DNA of 64,000 bases from Polystyrenella longa (lineage in GTDB: Bacteria > Planctomycetota > Planctomycetia > Planctomycetales > Planctomycetaceae), in contig NZ_CP036281.1 in the NCBI RefSeq assembly GCF_007750395.1, positions 2,131,001 to 2,195,000 on the forward strand. The letters are read 5' to 3'. The position numbers and the translations under genes are program-made. Below, piece by piece: positions 38,810 to 48,364 of this stretch (its first letter is position 1; each line of letters starts with the position of its first letter). Below the pieces are notes generated by a model. That model was not told the origin of the DNA and did no database searches. It saw nothing but the letters and a program-made list of their open reading frames with translations.

Positions 38810-39799
38810 ATGCGTTATTCCCTCCCCTTCCCCACGGACCATTTGAAGTCGCGTTTCCTTCAGCTATTTGTGGGGCTGCTGGTTGTGGCGTTTTCGATCC
38901 TGCCTGGTAAAGCGGACGAGCCCGAGAAAAAAGAGGTCGAATCGGCTGCCGATGAATACAAGTTCATGCGAGTTGAGACGAACGATCAGGATGAAGTCCT
39001 GGCGCTTCAGACGGCAATTACCCGCTACGAGTTGGACCGCCCCGGAAAATCTCCGGTTCGAGTGGATCTCATCGGTGTGATTCATATCGGAGACAAAGAG
39101 TACTACGAGAGTCTGGAACGCCAGTTCAAATTCTACGATGCCCTGCTCTATGAATTGGTGGCCCCGCCCGAAGCGCTCCGTAATGGTTTCAAACCCGATG
39201 CTCGCGAAGGAGGAAATATCGTTTCCTCAATGCAACTCATGATGAAGGATGTGTTACAGCTTGAGTTTCAGTTGGAGAATATCGACTACATGCAGAAGAA
39301 CTTCGTCCATGCCGATATGTCGCCCGATCAACTGTTTAAGACGATGAAGGACAAGGGGGAGACGCCGATCAACCTGTTCCTGCGAATTGTTCAGGCGAAT
39401 GCCGCCATGCAGGCTCAACCACAATCAAAGGCAGCCGAAATGGCCTTGATGATGACGGCCTTTGATGCTCCTGATGTTCGGGCACGAAAACTCAAGGCAG
39501 TCTTCGCGAAAGAATTCATCGCTAACGACACCTTCCTGAGTTCGTTCAGCGGCGAACAGGGATTCTCGCTGATTACGGATCGAAACGATGTCGCCCTGGA
39601 GGTGATGCAGAGAGAGATCGACAAGGGGTCCGAAAAGATTGGCATTTTCTACGGTGCCGGTCACATGGAAGACATGCATCAGAAGCTGATCGACAAATAC
39701 AACATGAAGCCAGTGAAGACCGTCTGGCTGAATGCCTGGACCGTGCAGCAGGATAAAGTGCCACAGGAAAAAGAAACGGCAACCGAGAAAACGCCTTAA
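38810..39799 (+). CDS. TraB/PrgY/GumN-family protein, exported
   Basis: The start is ATG 38810, giving 329 residues with a signal peptide (about residues 14-36: LQLFVGLLVVAFSILPGKAD). The family signatures are near the N-terminus, VDLIGVIHIGDKEYYESL with YDALLYELV, and near the C-terminus, KIGIFYGAGHMEDM. These contain the conserved His and Glu residues proposed to bind a metal in the Tiki/TraB/GumN superfamily, which includes proteases and pheromone-shutdown proteins. It is probably a periplasmic metalloenzyme. A terminator follows, and it converges with gatB. Confidence 0.85.
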   Translation: MRYSLPFPTDHLKSRFLQLFVGLLVVAFSILPGKADEPEKKEVESAADEYKFMRVETNDQDEVLALQTAITRYELDRPGKSPVRVDLIGVIHIGDKEYYESLERQFKFYDALLYELVAPPEALRNGFKPDAREGGNIVSSMQLMMKDVLQLEFQLENIDYMQKNFVHADMSPDQLFKTMKDKGETPINLFLRIVQANAAMQAQPQSKAAEMALMMTAFDAPDVRARKLKAVFAKEFIANDTFLSSFSGEQGFSLITDRNDVALEVMQREIDKGSEKIGIFYGAGHMEDMHQKLIDKYNMKPVKTVWLNAWTVQQDKVPQEKETATEKTP

Positions 39800-39851
39800 T
39801 AAACAGGAGATACTTGAAGAGTTCGTCATCCTCGGTCTGGATTACAAGTAG

Positions 39852-39925
39852 TTTCAAAACCCTCTGCTGGGTCACATTGCCCCAGTTTTTGTAGAGTTTC
39901 AGACAGCCACAACCGGGTTTTGAAA
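39852..39925. terminator. Nested inverted repeat between convergent genes (bidirectional terminator region)
   Basis: An 11-bp exact inverted repeat, TTTCAAAACCC (39852-39862) and GGGTTTTGAAA (39915-39925), encloses a smaller hairpin CTGGG (39867-39871)/CCCAG (39881-39885), which is followed by TTTTT (39886-39890). The inner hairpin is a plausible terminator for the plus-strand TraB-like gene. The outer one could act on either strand. Confidence 0.6.
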
Positions 39926-40034
39926 TGGCCTCTAGAGCGCATTCCAGATAACCGTAGCGTATTCTGGCGGCGTATCCTGCTGTTTTTAAAGGCTTTTCGG
40001 GACAGATAGCCGCCACACTCATCCTGGACAGGAT

Positions 40035-41522
40035 CTAGTTTCCTTGAATGTGATCGATGATCATCTGGCGAACAGTCTTGGGGTCGGCGCCTTTCAGCTC
40101 TTTCATGACCTGACCGATCATGGGGCCAGCGGCTTGAAGTTTGCCTTCACGAATGTCGCTGGCTGCTTTTTCATTGCGGGAGACGACGGCGTTGATGACC
40201 TCGGTGATCTGGCCTGTATCCTGAACAGCTCCCAGCCCTTTTTCGTCGATGATCTGGTCGATTTTGGCAGAGGTGCATTCGGTGGCGGGGACTTCAAGCA
40301 GTTCCATGAAGACCTCTCGTGCCGACTTGATCGTCAAATCCCCTTTGATCACTTTAGCTAGCAAGGCAGCGAGAACGTCCGCTTTGATGGGAAACTCTTC
40401 GATCGATAGACCCCGGTCGTTCATCTCGCGAGTCACATCCTGAGTCACCCAATTGGCAGCCTGTTTGCCATCGTCACAACCTTTAGCGACGGTTTCGAAG
40501 TAGTCGGCGAAGGCGCCCAGCTTTTCGATGATGACATTCGCGTCGTAAGGGGTGAGGCTGTACTCTTTCAGAAATCGCTGTCGGCGGGCCGCAGGCAATT
40601 CGCAGAGGCTCGCTTGAGCGTCGTTCAGTATCTCGTCCGAAACAACAACAGGGACGAGGTCGGGATCGGGGAAGTACCGGTAGTCGGAAGCATCTTCCTT
40701 GCCCCGTTGGGCGAAGGTCGTACCGCGAACGGCGTCCCATCCACGGGTCTCTTTTTCGACTTCGCCAAGACGTTTGCCTGTCTCTTCAAACTCTTTCTGC
40801 TGACGGATGATTTCGTATTCGCACGCGAGTTCCACGTTGCGGAAGCTGTTGACGTTTTTAACTTCCACGATTGGAGTAGGGATTGTTTCGCCATCTTTGA
40901 GGACGTGCAGGTTGATGTTCGCATCGCAGCGAAGAGAACCTTCCTGCATGTTGCAGTCGGAAACTCCGATGTAGGACAGGAGCAGTTTCAGTTCTTCAAG
41001 ATAAGCTCTTGCTTCAGCGGCGGAAGTAATGTCGGGTTGCGAAACGATTTCAATCAGCGGCGTTCCCGCGCGATTCAAGTCGACGTGAGAGTCCCCTCCT
41101 CCGCCCGTTTCGTCGTGCATGTTCTTACCGGCATCTTCTTCAAGATGAGCACGCAGAATGCGGATTTGTCGTGGTTCAACCGTGTCATCCGTCGTCGGGA
41201 TTTCTAGCCAGCCATGCTCGCTGAATGGCATATCGTACTGGCTGATCTGATACCCTTTGGGCAGGTCGGGATAGTAGTACTGTTTGCGGTCCCACTTCGT
41301 AAACCGGGCGATCGTGCAGTTGAGCGCGATCGCAGTTTCGAGAGCCAGTCGGAAAGCCTTGCGGTTCATGACCGGCAATGTCCCTGGCAGCCCGATGGTC
41401 ACGGGATCTGTCTGGACGTTGGGATTGTCCGGATTGAATTTGTTAATGCAGCCGCTGAATAACTTGGTATTCGTCAGCAATTGCACGTGTACTTCTAAGC
41501 CGATGACAACTTTGTAATCCAT
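40035..41522 (-). CDS. gatB: Aspartyl/glutamyl-tRNA amidotransferase subunit B
   Basis: The 495-residue tRNA-binding subunit of GatCAB, which converts Glu-tRNA-Gln and Asp-tRNA-Asn to their amides. It opens [20 protein letters not shown] and carries the family markers [50 protein letters not shown] and [10 protein letters not shown]. The C-terminal YqeY-like domain ([17 protein letters not shown]) is intact. It is last in gatC-gatA-gatB; the presence of GatCAB suggests the indirect route for Gln and/or Asn tRNA charging. Confidence 0.98.
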   Translation of the reverse strand: MDYKVVIGLEVHVQLLTNTKLFSGCINKFNPDNPNVQTDPVTIGLPGTLPVMNRKAFRLALETAIALNCTIARFTKWDRKQYYYPDLPKGYQISQYDMPFSEHGWLEIPTTDDTVEPRQIRILRAHLEEDAGKNMHDETGGGGDSHVDLNRAGTPLIEIVSQPDITSAAEARAYLEELKLLLSYIGVSDCNMQEGSLRCDANINLHVLKDGETIPTPIVEVKNVNSFRNVELACEYEIIRQQKEFEETGKRLGEVEKETRGWDAVRGTTFAQRGKEDASDYRYFPDPDLVPVVVSDEILNDAQASLCELPAARRQRFLKEYSLTPYDANVIIEKLGAFADYFETVAKGCDDGKQAANWVTQDVTREMNDRGLSIEEFPIKADVLAALLAKVIKGDLTIKSAREVFMELLEVPATECTSAKIDQIIDEKGLGAVQDTGQITEVINAVVSRNEKAASDIREGKLQAAGPMIGQVMKELKGADPKTVRQMIIDHIQGN

Positions 41523-41662
41523 CCTGATTTACCCGAATCAAATTCAAACCAGATAATTGAGAAGCGAAGAGAGCCAGCGAAGTCGCGGCTAAATCTTGTC
41601 CAAGATAAGTGTGGCGGTCTTTGAACCCGTAAAAGCATTATAAAACGTGGTTTTTCGCCGCC

Positions 41663-41695
41663 AGAACACGCTACGGTTACACGTAAGCGTGTTCT
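41663..41695 (-). terminator. Hairpin overlapping the gatA stop codon
   Basis: AGAACACGCT (41663-41672) is exactly complementary to AGCGTGTTCT (41686-41695), with ACG/CGT extending it inside. On the minus strand the hairpin starts at the gatA stop and is followed by GGCGGCGAAAAACC, not a U run. It may attenuate or stabilise the transcript between gatA and gatB rather than fully terminate. Confidence 0.4.
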
Positions 41696-43157
41696 AGTTA
41701 ATTTCCGGTCGTTTCGCAGTCCAACCGGTCTCTTTTTCAAACATGCGGGCGGCCCGAAGCAGTTTTCCTTCTTCGAAAGGAGCCCCTACCAACTGCAAGC
41801 CAATGGGTAACCCCTCTTTGCTAATGCCCGCCGGAACGGAAATTCCCGGGAGCCCAGCCAGGTTGGCGCTGATCGTGTAGATGTCTTCCAGGTACATGGA
41901 CATCGGATCGTTGATCATGCCGCCCAGTTTGAATGCTGTATTGGGAGACGTGGGCGAAGCGATCACGTCGACCTTCTTGAAGGCATCGTCGAAGTCATTC
42001 CGGATCAGTCGGCGAACCTTGAGCGCTTTCAAATAGTATGCGTCAATGTAACCGGCCGAGAGTGTATAAGTTCCCAGCATAATTCGACGTTTGACTTCGG
42101 TGCCGAATCCTTCTCCACGACTGCGGGAATACATTTCGACCATGTTCTCGAAGTTCTCGGTGCGGTGTCCGTAATGGATACCGTCGTATCGAGCAAGGTT
42201 ACTCGAAGCTTCTGCCGGGGCGATGATGTAGTAGGCAGCGACGCAATATTTGGAATTCGGCAGGCTGATATCGATCAGTTCTGCCCCCAGTGACTCGTAG
42301 ACTTTATATGCTTCCCGAACAGTTAATTCGACTTCTCCATCGAGCCCGTCTACGTAATGTTCTTTGACGATGCCGATCTTAAGTCCCTTGAGAGGTTCTT
42401 CAAGATTACTGGTGTAGCTGGGGACATCTTTAGGGACGGAGGTGGAATCGAGTTGATCGTGGCCGGAAATCGCTTCCAGCAGGAGTGCCGCTCCATGAAC
42501 ATCGTTGGCGAGGGGACCGACTTGATCGAGCGAGCTGGCAAAGGCGACCAGACCGTAGCGGGAAACTCGACCGTAGGTCGGTTTCATTCCGACGACACCG
42601 CAGAAGTGAGCGGGTTGACGGATGGAGCCACCTGTGTCGGAACCGAGTGACATAGGGGCGGTCATGGCGGCGACCGCAGCAGCGGAACCCCCAGATGACC
42701 CGCCTGGGGTGCACTCCAAGTTCCAGGGATTGCGTGTTTTTTTGAATGCTGAGTTTTCGGTGGAGGATCCCATGGCGAATTCGTCCATGTTGACCTTCCC
42801 GATCATGATTCCATCTGCCTCAGACAGCTTCTTAATGACTGTTGCATCGTAAGGAGGTATGAAGTTTTCCAGCATCTTGCTTGAGCAAGTCGTAGCCACC
42901 CCCTTGGTGCAAAGCACATCTTTGATCGCGATGGGCAGGCCACCCAGCGGTCCGACCGATTCTCCAGCCTGGCGGCGAGCATCGACGTCGGCAGCTTTCT
43001 TTAGCGCCGTCTCGGTATCGATCTGCACGTAAGCTTCGACTTTATCGTCGGTCTGGCTGATCTGCTCCAGATGAGCTTGCATTACCTCGACGGCGGTGGT
43101 CTCTCCCTTTTTCATGAAAGAGAGGAGCTCAGCAGCGGTTGCTCCGACGAGAGACAT
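41694..43157 (-). CDS. gatA: Aspartyl/glutamyl-tRNA amidotransferase subunit A
   Basis: The 487-residue glutaminase/amidotransferase subunit. It is an amidase-signature enzyme: the catalytic lysine is in [13 protein letters not shown], and the Gly/Ser-rich signature [16 protein letters not shown] and [16 protein letters not shown] supplies the cis-Ser and nucleophilic Ser. Sequence is complete to the C-terminus. It lies between gatC and gatB on the minus strand, with about 155 bases to gatC. Confidence 0.98.
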   Translation of the reverse strand: MSLVGATAAELLSFMKKGETTAVEVMQAHLEQISQTDDKVEAYVQIDTETALKKAADVDARRQAGESVGPLGGLPIAIKDVLCTKGVATTCSSKMLENFIPPYDATVIKKLSEADGIMIGKVNMDEFAMGSSTENSAFKKTRNPWNLECTPGGSSGGSAAAVAAMTAPMSLGSDTGGSIRQPAHFCGVVGMKPTYGRVSRYGLVAFASSLDQVGPLANDVHGAALLLEAISGHDQLDSTSVPKDVPSYTSNLEEPLKGLKIGIVKEHYVDGLDGEVELTVREAYKVYESLGAELIDISLPNSKYCVAAYYIIAPAEASSNLARYDGIHYGHRTENFENMVEMYSRSRGEGFGTEVKRRIMLGTYTLSAGYIDAYYLKALKVRRLIRNDFDDAFKKVDVIASPTSPNTAFKLGGMINDPMSMYLEDIYTISANLAGLPGISVPAGISKEGLPIGLQLVGAPFEEGKLLRAARMFEKETGWTAKRPEIN

Positions 43158-43312
43158 GGTAGTGAATTCCTTTTATGGTGACTGGTGTAACAGTTCAGGG
43201 TTCGGATCAGGATGCAGGAAGAGTCGCCTAAACGACCTTCGTCAGTCTCGTCTGTGGAGACACGGCTTCTGTAATGTCCGGAGTCGTTATCACAAGCGAT
43301 TCCCAAGTGGGA

Positions 43313-43615
43313 TTATTTGTTTTTGTCGTTTCGAAGAATTTCGGGCACGAGAAAATACTTGCCGTCGGTTTTGGGAGCATTCGACAACGCTTCTTCCCGA
43401 GACAGCGATTCGAGGACTTCATCTTCGCGGAAGACGTTATGTAATTCAATCGCGTGGGCCAACGGCTCGACATTCTCGGTGTCGACGTCCTTAAGAATCT
43501 CGAAGTAATCCAGGATCTGTCCCAGATGTTGCTGCATTTGAGCGAGTTCGTCGTCAGTGAGTGCCAACCGGGAAAGGCTGGCGACCTTTTTCACATCGTC
43601 CTGCGAAAGAGACAT
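43313..43615 (-). CDS. gatC: Aspartyl/glutamyl-tRNA amidotransferase subunit C
   Basis: A 100-residue helical protein that clamps GatA to GatB. It begins MSLSQDDVKKVASLSRLALT and has the LGQILDYFEILKDVDTENVEPLAH segment and the C-terminal DGKYFLVPEIL, all characteristic. It is the first gene of gatC-gatA-gatB, downstream of rpmB's terminator. Confidence 0.96.
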   Translation of the reverse strand: MSLSQDDVKKVASLSRLALTDDELAQMQQHLGQILDYFEILKDVDTENVEPLAHAIELHNVFREDEVLESLSREEALSNAPKTDGKYFLVPEILRNDKNK

Positions 43616-43719
43616 GGTTGCTCCAGAATCGAAGGGGCTACAACTGGGCAGCTAGAGAGGGGGAAATCGATAGTCGCCCTCTCAAAATGCCAAAGTGGAA
43701 ATTATGTCGAGGCGCAGCA

Positions 43720-43770
43720 AACAAAGCGGAAGGAATGTCTAGGCTTTTGAACCGAGACATCTTTCCGCTT
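43720..43770 (-). terminator. Terminator of rpmB
   Basis: On the minus strand AAGCGGAA (43770-43763) pairs with TTCCGCTT (43731-43724), with an inner ATGTCT/AGACAT stem, and is followed by TGTTTG. It lies about 20 bases after the rpmB stop and before gatC. Confidence 0.6.
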
Positions 43771-43791
43771 AGGCGTGTTCTTTATCCGACG

Positions 43792-44055
43792 TTACTTAAC
43801 GGTCGGAAGTGTAAACGGCTTGCGAACAACTGCTTTTTGCACTTTGTTCGAGCGAATGCACTGAGTACAAACGCGTTTACGGGCAACGGTGCCACCATCC
43901 TGCACGCGAATACGCTGCAGATTCGGTTTGAACTGTCGTTTGGTAATACCAGTCGTTTTACGACCGTTACCGCCGAGGTATTTGGCTTTACCACGTTGTT
44001 TCACACTGTTGCCAACCTGAACCGACTTGCCGCAAACTTCACATTTCTGAGTCAT
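43792..44055 (-). CDS. rpmB: 50S ribosomal protein L28
   Basis: An 87-residue ribosomal protein. It starts MTQKCEVCGKSVQVGNSV and ends with VCTQCIRSNKVQKAV. The two CxxC pairs (C5/C8 and C63/C66) make this the zinc-binding (C+) form of L28. The GRKTTGITKRQFKPNLQRIRV core is typical. It is monocistronic with its own terminator. Confidence 0.96.
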   Translation of the reverse strand: MTQKCEVCGKSVQVGNSVKQRGKAKYLGGNGRKTTGITKRQFKPNLQRIRVQDGGTVARKRVCTQCIRSNKVQKAVVRKPFTLPTVK

Positions 44056-44088
44056 CGAAGAAATCTCTTTTATTTATCTGTATGGCTA

Positions 44089-44444
44089 CTAAATAGATGG
44101 CTGAGAGCGAATTGAAACCCTGCCGTGTCGTTGCCCGCACAAATGCAGGTAGAACTGATACTCAAACTGGCCGGTCTGCCGTGCGGATTTCCAGTAGTCG
44201 ATATCCACCCTGAATTGGAGACTGGGGAAACCGTGTAAATGCAGATGCTTACAGGGGTTTTCAGGGAATCGCTTAGTATAGGTATCCGGTAGAAGAACGC
44301 AAGCCAACGCCCTGCTTCGGCTTGGAATCCCGCAAAATCAACGGAAGACACTGTTTCGGCATCGAATGAGAGCATGTTCACTTTGAGATTCTCTTTCTCG
44401 TCATTCGCCGGAATGATGCTTAAATTGTAAAAGTCGCAGCGCAT
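44089..44444 (-). pseudogene. Possible frameshifted hypothetical gene upstream of rpmB
   Basis: Two overlapping minus-strand frames look like halves of one protein. The first, from ATG 44444 (MRCDFYNLSI), gives a plausible N-terminus up to AEAGRWLA near 44307. After that a second frame, ending at 44089, continues with protein-like sequence (FRVDIDYWKSARQTGQFEYQ, then FYLHLCGQRHGRV). A one-base shift at about 44307 would join them into roughly 118 residues. No family is recognised. It could instead be non-coding leader of rpmB. Confidence 0.3.
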
Positions 44445-44449
44445 AAGTA

Positions 44450-44476
44450 AAGCCACCGAAAAGACTTCGGTGGCTT
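44450..44476. terminator. Strong hairpin after the secreted Tyr/Pro-rich protein gene
   Basis: AAGCCACCGAA (44450-44460) and TTCGGTGGCTT (44466-44476) form an exact 11-bp stem with a five-base loop. It lies about 150 bases past the stop of the minus-strand secreted-protein gene. On that strand it is followed by TACTTAT, only weakly U-rich, so the terminator call rests mainly on stem strength. Confidence 0.6.
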
Positions 44477-44627
44477 CATCTGTTTAGTGGCACAAGGTTC
44501 CTCTCAGTTCAGGTTGGAAAATCGAGGTCGGTCTCTACTAGCAAACCTGGCGGGGCAGCAATTCGACGTAAGTCCATGTTGATAGGTCATTACTGTCTCG
44601 AAAGCGGCCCCGGGTGCAGAAGGTAGT

Positions 44628-45020
44628 CTAGTTGTAGAATGGTGAAGGAACCTGTGAATTGCTGGGCCCGTAGTTCGGGGTCGGTTGGCTGTAGTTGCCA
44701 CTGACGGGGCGAATGGCGGGGGCATTGTAACTGTTGTTTACAGGTGGGTAGTAAGCCGGGGCGGTCGTTCCTGGATACGCCGTGCTTTGGTAATTCGTGC
44801 TGGGGACTGCATAGGTAGAGCCGTAAGGCTGGCTTGAGGTTGGGTAGCAACCACTAGGCCCGCAGACGGTTCCCGTGCTGAAGCTCGGGGTGCTGTAAGA
44901 CGCATTGTTACCCCAGGTGAAGGGATTCAGGAAGTCGAGAGGTCCCGCCTGAGCGGCCTGGGTTCCTGCGAATACACATCCTGCGACGGCAACCATAGTC
45001 AAAGTTTGGAAAGCTTTCAT
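44628..45020 (-). CDS. Small secreted Tyr/Pro/Ser/Asn-rich protein
   Basis: A 130-residue protein with a clear signal peptide (MKAFQTLTMVAVAGCVFAGTQAAQAG) and a mature part dominated by Tyr, Pro, Ser, Asn and Thr (SQPYGSTYAVPSTNYQST). One cysteine pair (VCGPSGCYP) may form a disulfide. The start has AAAAGGAG eight bases upstream, a strong ribosome-binding site. No family is known; the composition suggests a disordered surface or matrix protein. It is divergent from csrA across an AT-rich gap. Confidence 0.8.
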   Translation of the reverse strand: MKAFQTLTMVAVAGCVFAGTQAAQAGPLDFLNPFTWGNNASYSTPSFSTGTVCGPSGCYPTSSQPYGSTYAVPSTNYQSTAYPGTTAPAYYPPVNNSYNAPAIRPVSGNYSQPTPNYGPSNSQVPSPFYN

Positions 45021-45550
45021 TTCAACGCTCCTTTTGAAGGGTGGGGTTTTTCTTTTTGTTTTCCCTGCGAGTATTTCCGCTTGGATGATGTCAGATTAAG
45101 CACACCCTGTGCCAAAAAGTGTTGTCAAAAGAGATCGGTGTGTCCTGGTGTGTATTGATACATATATAGACTCCATTTCAAAAAAGGTTAGCTAGCTCAG
45201 TTTGTGCAAATCGAATGTGTTAACGAATTGATATTTTTGTAAATCCTTATGGTAACAAGTTCAAAGCTTAGCCGGTTAACTAACTTGAACAATCGACAAA
45301 GATTGACACGGGTACTATTGAAAAATGTACCAATCTGATTTCGGTGTATTGGAAGAAATAAAATTTTAAGTTGTTTTAAAATAATAGTTTAGCGTGGTTT
45401 AATGCTATTGGATTTGTGGATGGGAAATGGCATTGGCACGGCATTGGCATTATCACTTTTCTGTTGAGTCGAAATGACTCGGTCTGGAAACACAAAAAGA
45501 TACTTAGCCAGTAACGCATCAACATAAACGAGTTCAAGGGAGATGAAATC
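45021..45550. other. AT-rich divergent intergenic region (secreted protein / csrA)
   Basis: This 530-base gap is visibly richer in A and T than the surrounding genes. It contains a TTGACA at about 45303-45308 and a nearby inverted repeat GGTAC/GTACC enclosing TATTGAAAAAT, possibly part of a csrA promoter. No open frame of interest is present. Confidence 0.45.
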
Positions 45551-45775
45551 ATGTTAGTACTGACCCGCAAAAAATCAGAAATGATCCATATCGGCGAAAA
45601 CATCGTTGTCAAAGTGATTAGAACAGGCAAAGGGCACGTCAAGATTGGAATCGAAGCTCCTGCTGACGTCCGAGTGCTGCGAGCAGAGCTCTGTGAAGAG
45701 CCTGTTGATGCCAGCCAACTCGAAAACGCCCTCGAGAATGAAGAAGAGATTCAACTGCAGCTATCAGTCGCCTAA
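45551..45775 (+). CDS. csrA: Carbon storage regulator CsrA
   Basis: A 74-residue RNA-binding dimer that represses or stabilises target mRNAs by binding GGA motifs near the ribosome-binding site. The signature MLVLTRKKSEMIHIGENIVV (with the key L4/R6 in the N-terminal strand) and KIGIEAPADVRVLRAEL are intact, followed by a variable acidic C-terminus. A GGGAG site lies eight bases upstream. It is followed after about 80 bases by an S41 protease gene on the same strand. CsrA often controls motility and carbon use; no flagellar genes are in the window. Confidence 0.96.
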   Translation: MLVLTRKKSEMIHIGENIVVKVIRTGKGHVKIGIEAPADVRVLRAELCEEPVDASQLENALENEEEIQLQLSVA

Positions 45776-45856
45776 GCCGCAAACCTGACCTCGAATACCT
45801 AACCCCTGCAAATCAGCAAACCCTATAAAACAAAAATTGAACCAAAGGACGGAATC

Positions 45857-47944
45857 ATGATGACTCATCAATTCAATAATAACGCTGACCGAAACAAAAC
45901 TGCTCGCTCTAGCCGGACACAAAAATCGGGTTGGACGGCTAATCAAATCGCCAATCGGATTGTAGGTGCCTGCCTGCTTTCCATCGTCTTCTTCTTTGGG
46001 GCGATGGCAAACGGAGCCGAGCCAGAACGAGACCTGCGGGAATGGTTGAACCAACCTCTCTCGTCTCAACAGAGCTACGACTATCTTGAAGATCACTCCA
46101 ACTACAGTAACGTCGCTGATCCTTTCGCTTCTACTTACGATAATAACCAGGTCAGTAATGAAGGGAGAAGTCGGGCACCTGATCGTTGGTACGACCGATA
46201 TCACACAGAAACTCAAACCGAAGTCTCCCCTTCACTCGAAGATTTGATTCAGGAACGAATTGAACAGATGGGTTACACCCGCCCTGTTCAGGATTATAAA
46301 CAACAACGACCTGTGCAAGATCGTCGCGAACAGCGTCCTGATTACGAACGGTCTTACTACGCTCCTTCTGATTCCGGTTTGAATCAGAATCGTGACCAGA
46401 ACTTTGAGCTGAACATTGAAAAGCTCAAACAACTTCTCGAACAGTACCAGGGACAACCTCAGTCGACTCCGGTTCCGACTCAGCCTTCTGTTCAACCTAC
46501 CCAGCCTACTACTGAACCGGCCAGCACTTTAAGTCCTAAGGAAGAACGTGATCGTAAACTGGCCGCTCGTTATGGCGACCCTGTTATTGGGAGATTCATT
46601 ATGGGCGTCAGTACACAACAGGCACTCTCTTTGTACCAGGAAACGGCTCGGTTGATTGATACACGACACATCGAACCTACTTCTTACAAAGAACGTGTTG
46701 AATACGCTTTGGGTAACCTCGACCTGGCGATTCAGAACCAGTACTTTCTGTCCTCTAACCAGATTTCACCTTCGTCTCAGCAGATCAGCAACTTTCGTAA
46801 TGGCTTGCGTCAGATTCACCAGAACTACCCCACGACCAATGCGAGTCAGGCAATGAACTTGATCAACCAGACGATCAACATGGCACAGCAGACTGTTGGT
46901 TTACGTGGATCGGCTGTGGTGACGGAATTTGTCTTCGCAGCAACGGAAACTTTGGATAAATACTCCGCCTTCGTTCCTGAAGACATCTATCGGAAACCAA
47001 GTGCAACTTTGGAAGATCACATCGTCGGAATCGGCGTCGAGATCAAACCTGAAGGAGATAGTATCCTCGTTGTGAAAGCCCTGCCTGGTGGCCCTGCTGC
47101 CAACGCTGGACTGAAAGCGGGAGACTTGATCATGAGTATTGATGGTCAGTCGGTCAGTGGAAAAACACTCGACTGGGTGGTGGACCGAATCACGGGTGCT
47201 GAAGGAAGTCGAATTGTTCTCGGAATGCGACGCGATTCGAAAAACGCCAACGTCACTCTGGTTCGATCACGAGTTACGATTCAGTCGGTCTCTGAGTTCA
47301 AAATGGTCAGCTCCGATGTGGGGTACCTGAAACTTGAAAAGTTCGCCAAATCTTCTAACGAAGAAATGGATAAAGCTCTGTGGAGTCTGCACAACAGTGG
47401 GATGAAATCGCTGGTCATCGACTTGCGAGGCAACCCTGGTGGCCTGCTGACAACGGCGATTGAATTGTCAAACAAGTTCATCACCTCTGGAACAATTGTT
47501 TCAACCCGAGGACGAACTGCTGGCGATCAGTCGCAAGAAGTCGCTACTTACGAACAGACTTGGAAAACTCCCCTGGTTGTTCTGGTTGATGGTAACAGTG
47601 CCAGTGCCAGCGAAATCTTCGCTGCGGCGATTCAGGAGAACGGACGGGGAATCGTAGTGGGCGAACGCTCTTACGGTAAAGGAACTGTTCAAACTCACTT
47701 CCCGCTGCAGTCGGTTTCCGGCAACCTGCGAATCACGACCGCGAAGTTTTACTCGCCCAACGGTCGCGAAATGGCAGGAGCGGGAGTGACCCCGGACATC
47801 ACGGTTCAGAACGACAACTACTCCGGTCAGGACCTGGTCCTCGAACGGGCAACGGAAGCGGCTCGCAGCACCCAGGCTCAAAACCTGGCTCAAGGCAACA
47901 GCCGCAACCAGAACCAGACCTACCCAAGTCTCTCTTCCTTCTAA
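45857..47944 (+). CDS. Carboxy-terminal processing protease, S41 family
   Basis: A 695-residue exported serine protease. An N-terminal hydrophobic stretch (IVGACLLSIVFFFGAMANGA, about 35-55) is a signal or anchor. A Gln/Pro/Tyr-rich region of about 170 residues follows, then helical sequence, a PDZ domain (about 390-475, VGIGVEIKPEGDSILVVKAL) and the S41 catalytic domain. The catalytic serine lies in SASASE (581-586) and the lysine is K608 in GERSYGKG, giving the Ser-Lys dyad. It resembles CtpA/Prc, which trims C-termini of periplasmic proteins. The Q/P-rich insert is unusual for the family. Confidence 0.92.
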   Translation: MMTHQFNNNADRNKTARSSRTQKSGWTANQIANRIVGACLLSIVFFFGAMANGAEPERDLREWLNQPLSSQQSYDYLEDHSNYSNVADPFASTYDNNQVSNEGRSRAPDRWYDRYHTETQTEVSPSLEDLIQERIEQMGYTRPVQDYKQQRPVQDRREQRPDYERSYYAPSDSGLNQNRDQNFELNIEKLKQLLEQYQGQPQSTPVPTQPSVQPTQPTTEPASTLSPKEERDRKLAARYGDPVIGRFIMGVSTQQALSLYQETARLIDTRHIEPTSYKERVEYALGNLDLAIQNQYFLSSNQISPSSQQISNFRNGLRQIHQNYPTTNASQAMNLINQTINMAQQTVGLRGSAVVTEFVFAATETLDKYSAFVPEDIYRKPSATLEDHIVGIGVEIKPEGDSILVVKALPGGPAANAGLKAGDLIMSIDGQSVSGKTLDWVVDRITGAEGSRIVLGMRRDSKNANVTLVRSRVTIQSVSEFKMVSSDVGYLKLEKFAKSSNEEMDKALWSLHNSGMKSLVIDLRGNPGGLLTTAIELSNKFITSGTIVSTRGRTAGDQSQEVATYEQTWKTPLVVLVDGNSASASEIFAAAIQENGRGIVVGERSYGKGTVQTHFPLQSVSGNLRITTAKFYSPNGREMAGAGVTPDITVQNDNYSGQDLVLERATEAARSTQAQNLAQGNSRNQNQTYPSLSSF

Positions 47945-48364
47945 GGGGGAGAGCCCCCCACCCGGGGGCGATTGCAAAAGAGAATGCTTGAAAGAGATGA
48001 TGCGGAATTCAGACTGACTACGGATTTACAACTAAGAGACGACAACGCGAATCAGTTTGGACCCCGGCGAACGCTCTGCAACTCACCTTGAAAACTCCTC
48101 CCACACGAGGCTTCGGCCTGAGAGTTTTCAAAAGTTGCAGGGCGTTTTTTTGTGTTGGCATCTAGTAAAGGGTGTCTGGATTCTAGAGGAGGACGTATTA
48201 AGGCAGCAGGTCGTGGTCGGTTTGCAGAACCGGACAGATTGTTTTATTCTTCAGTGGAGATGTTAAGCAGGAAGGCTTCCGGAAAAGCTTAGTTAAGTGT
48301 TGATCAATAGATCTGTATCATTCTGGCTTATAGACCGGAAATCCTTAACAGGCATAGAGACTTT
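47945..48364. other. Intergenic region between convergent S41 protease and KAP NTPase genes
   Basis: A 420-base gap. Just after the protease stop is a small GC-rich inverted repeat (GCCCCC/GGGGGC, about 47952-47969), then the strong terminator at 48070-48151. The remainder shows no gene or recognisable element. Confidence 0.5.
48070..48151 (+). terminator. Long-stem intrinsic terminator after the S41 protease gene
   Basis: AACGCTCTGCAACT pairs with AGTTGCAGGGCGTT, and inside it TTGAAAACTC pairs with GAGTTTTCAA, capped by CGAGGCTTCGGCCTG. The stem is followed by eight thymines (48144-48151). One of the strongest terminators in the window. Confidence 0.9.
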
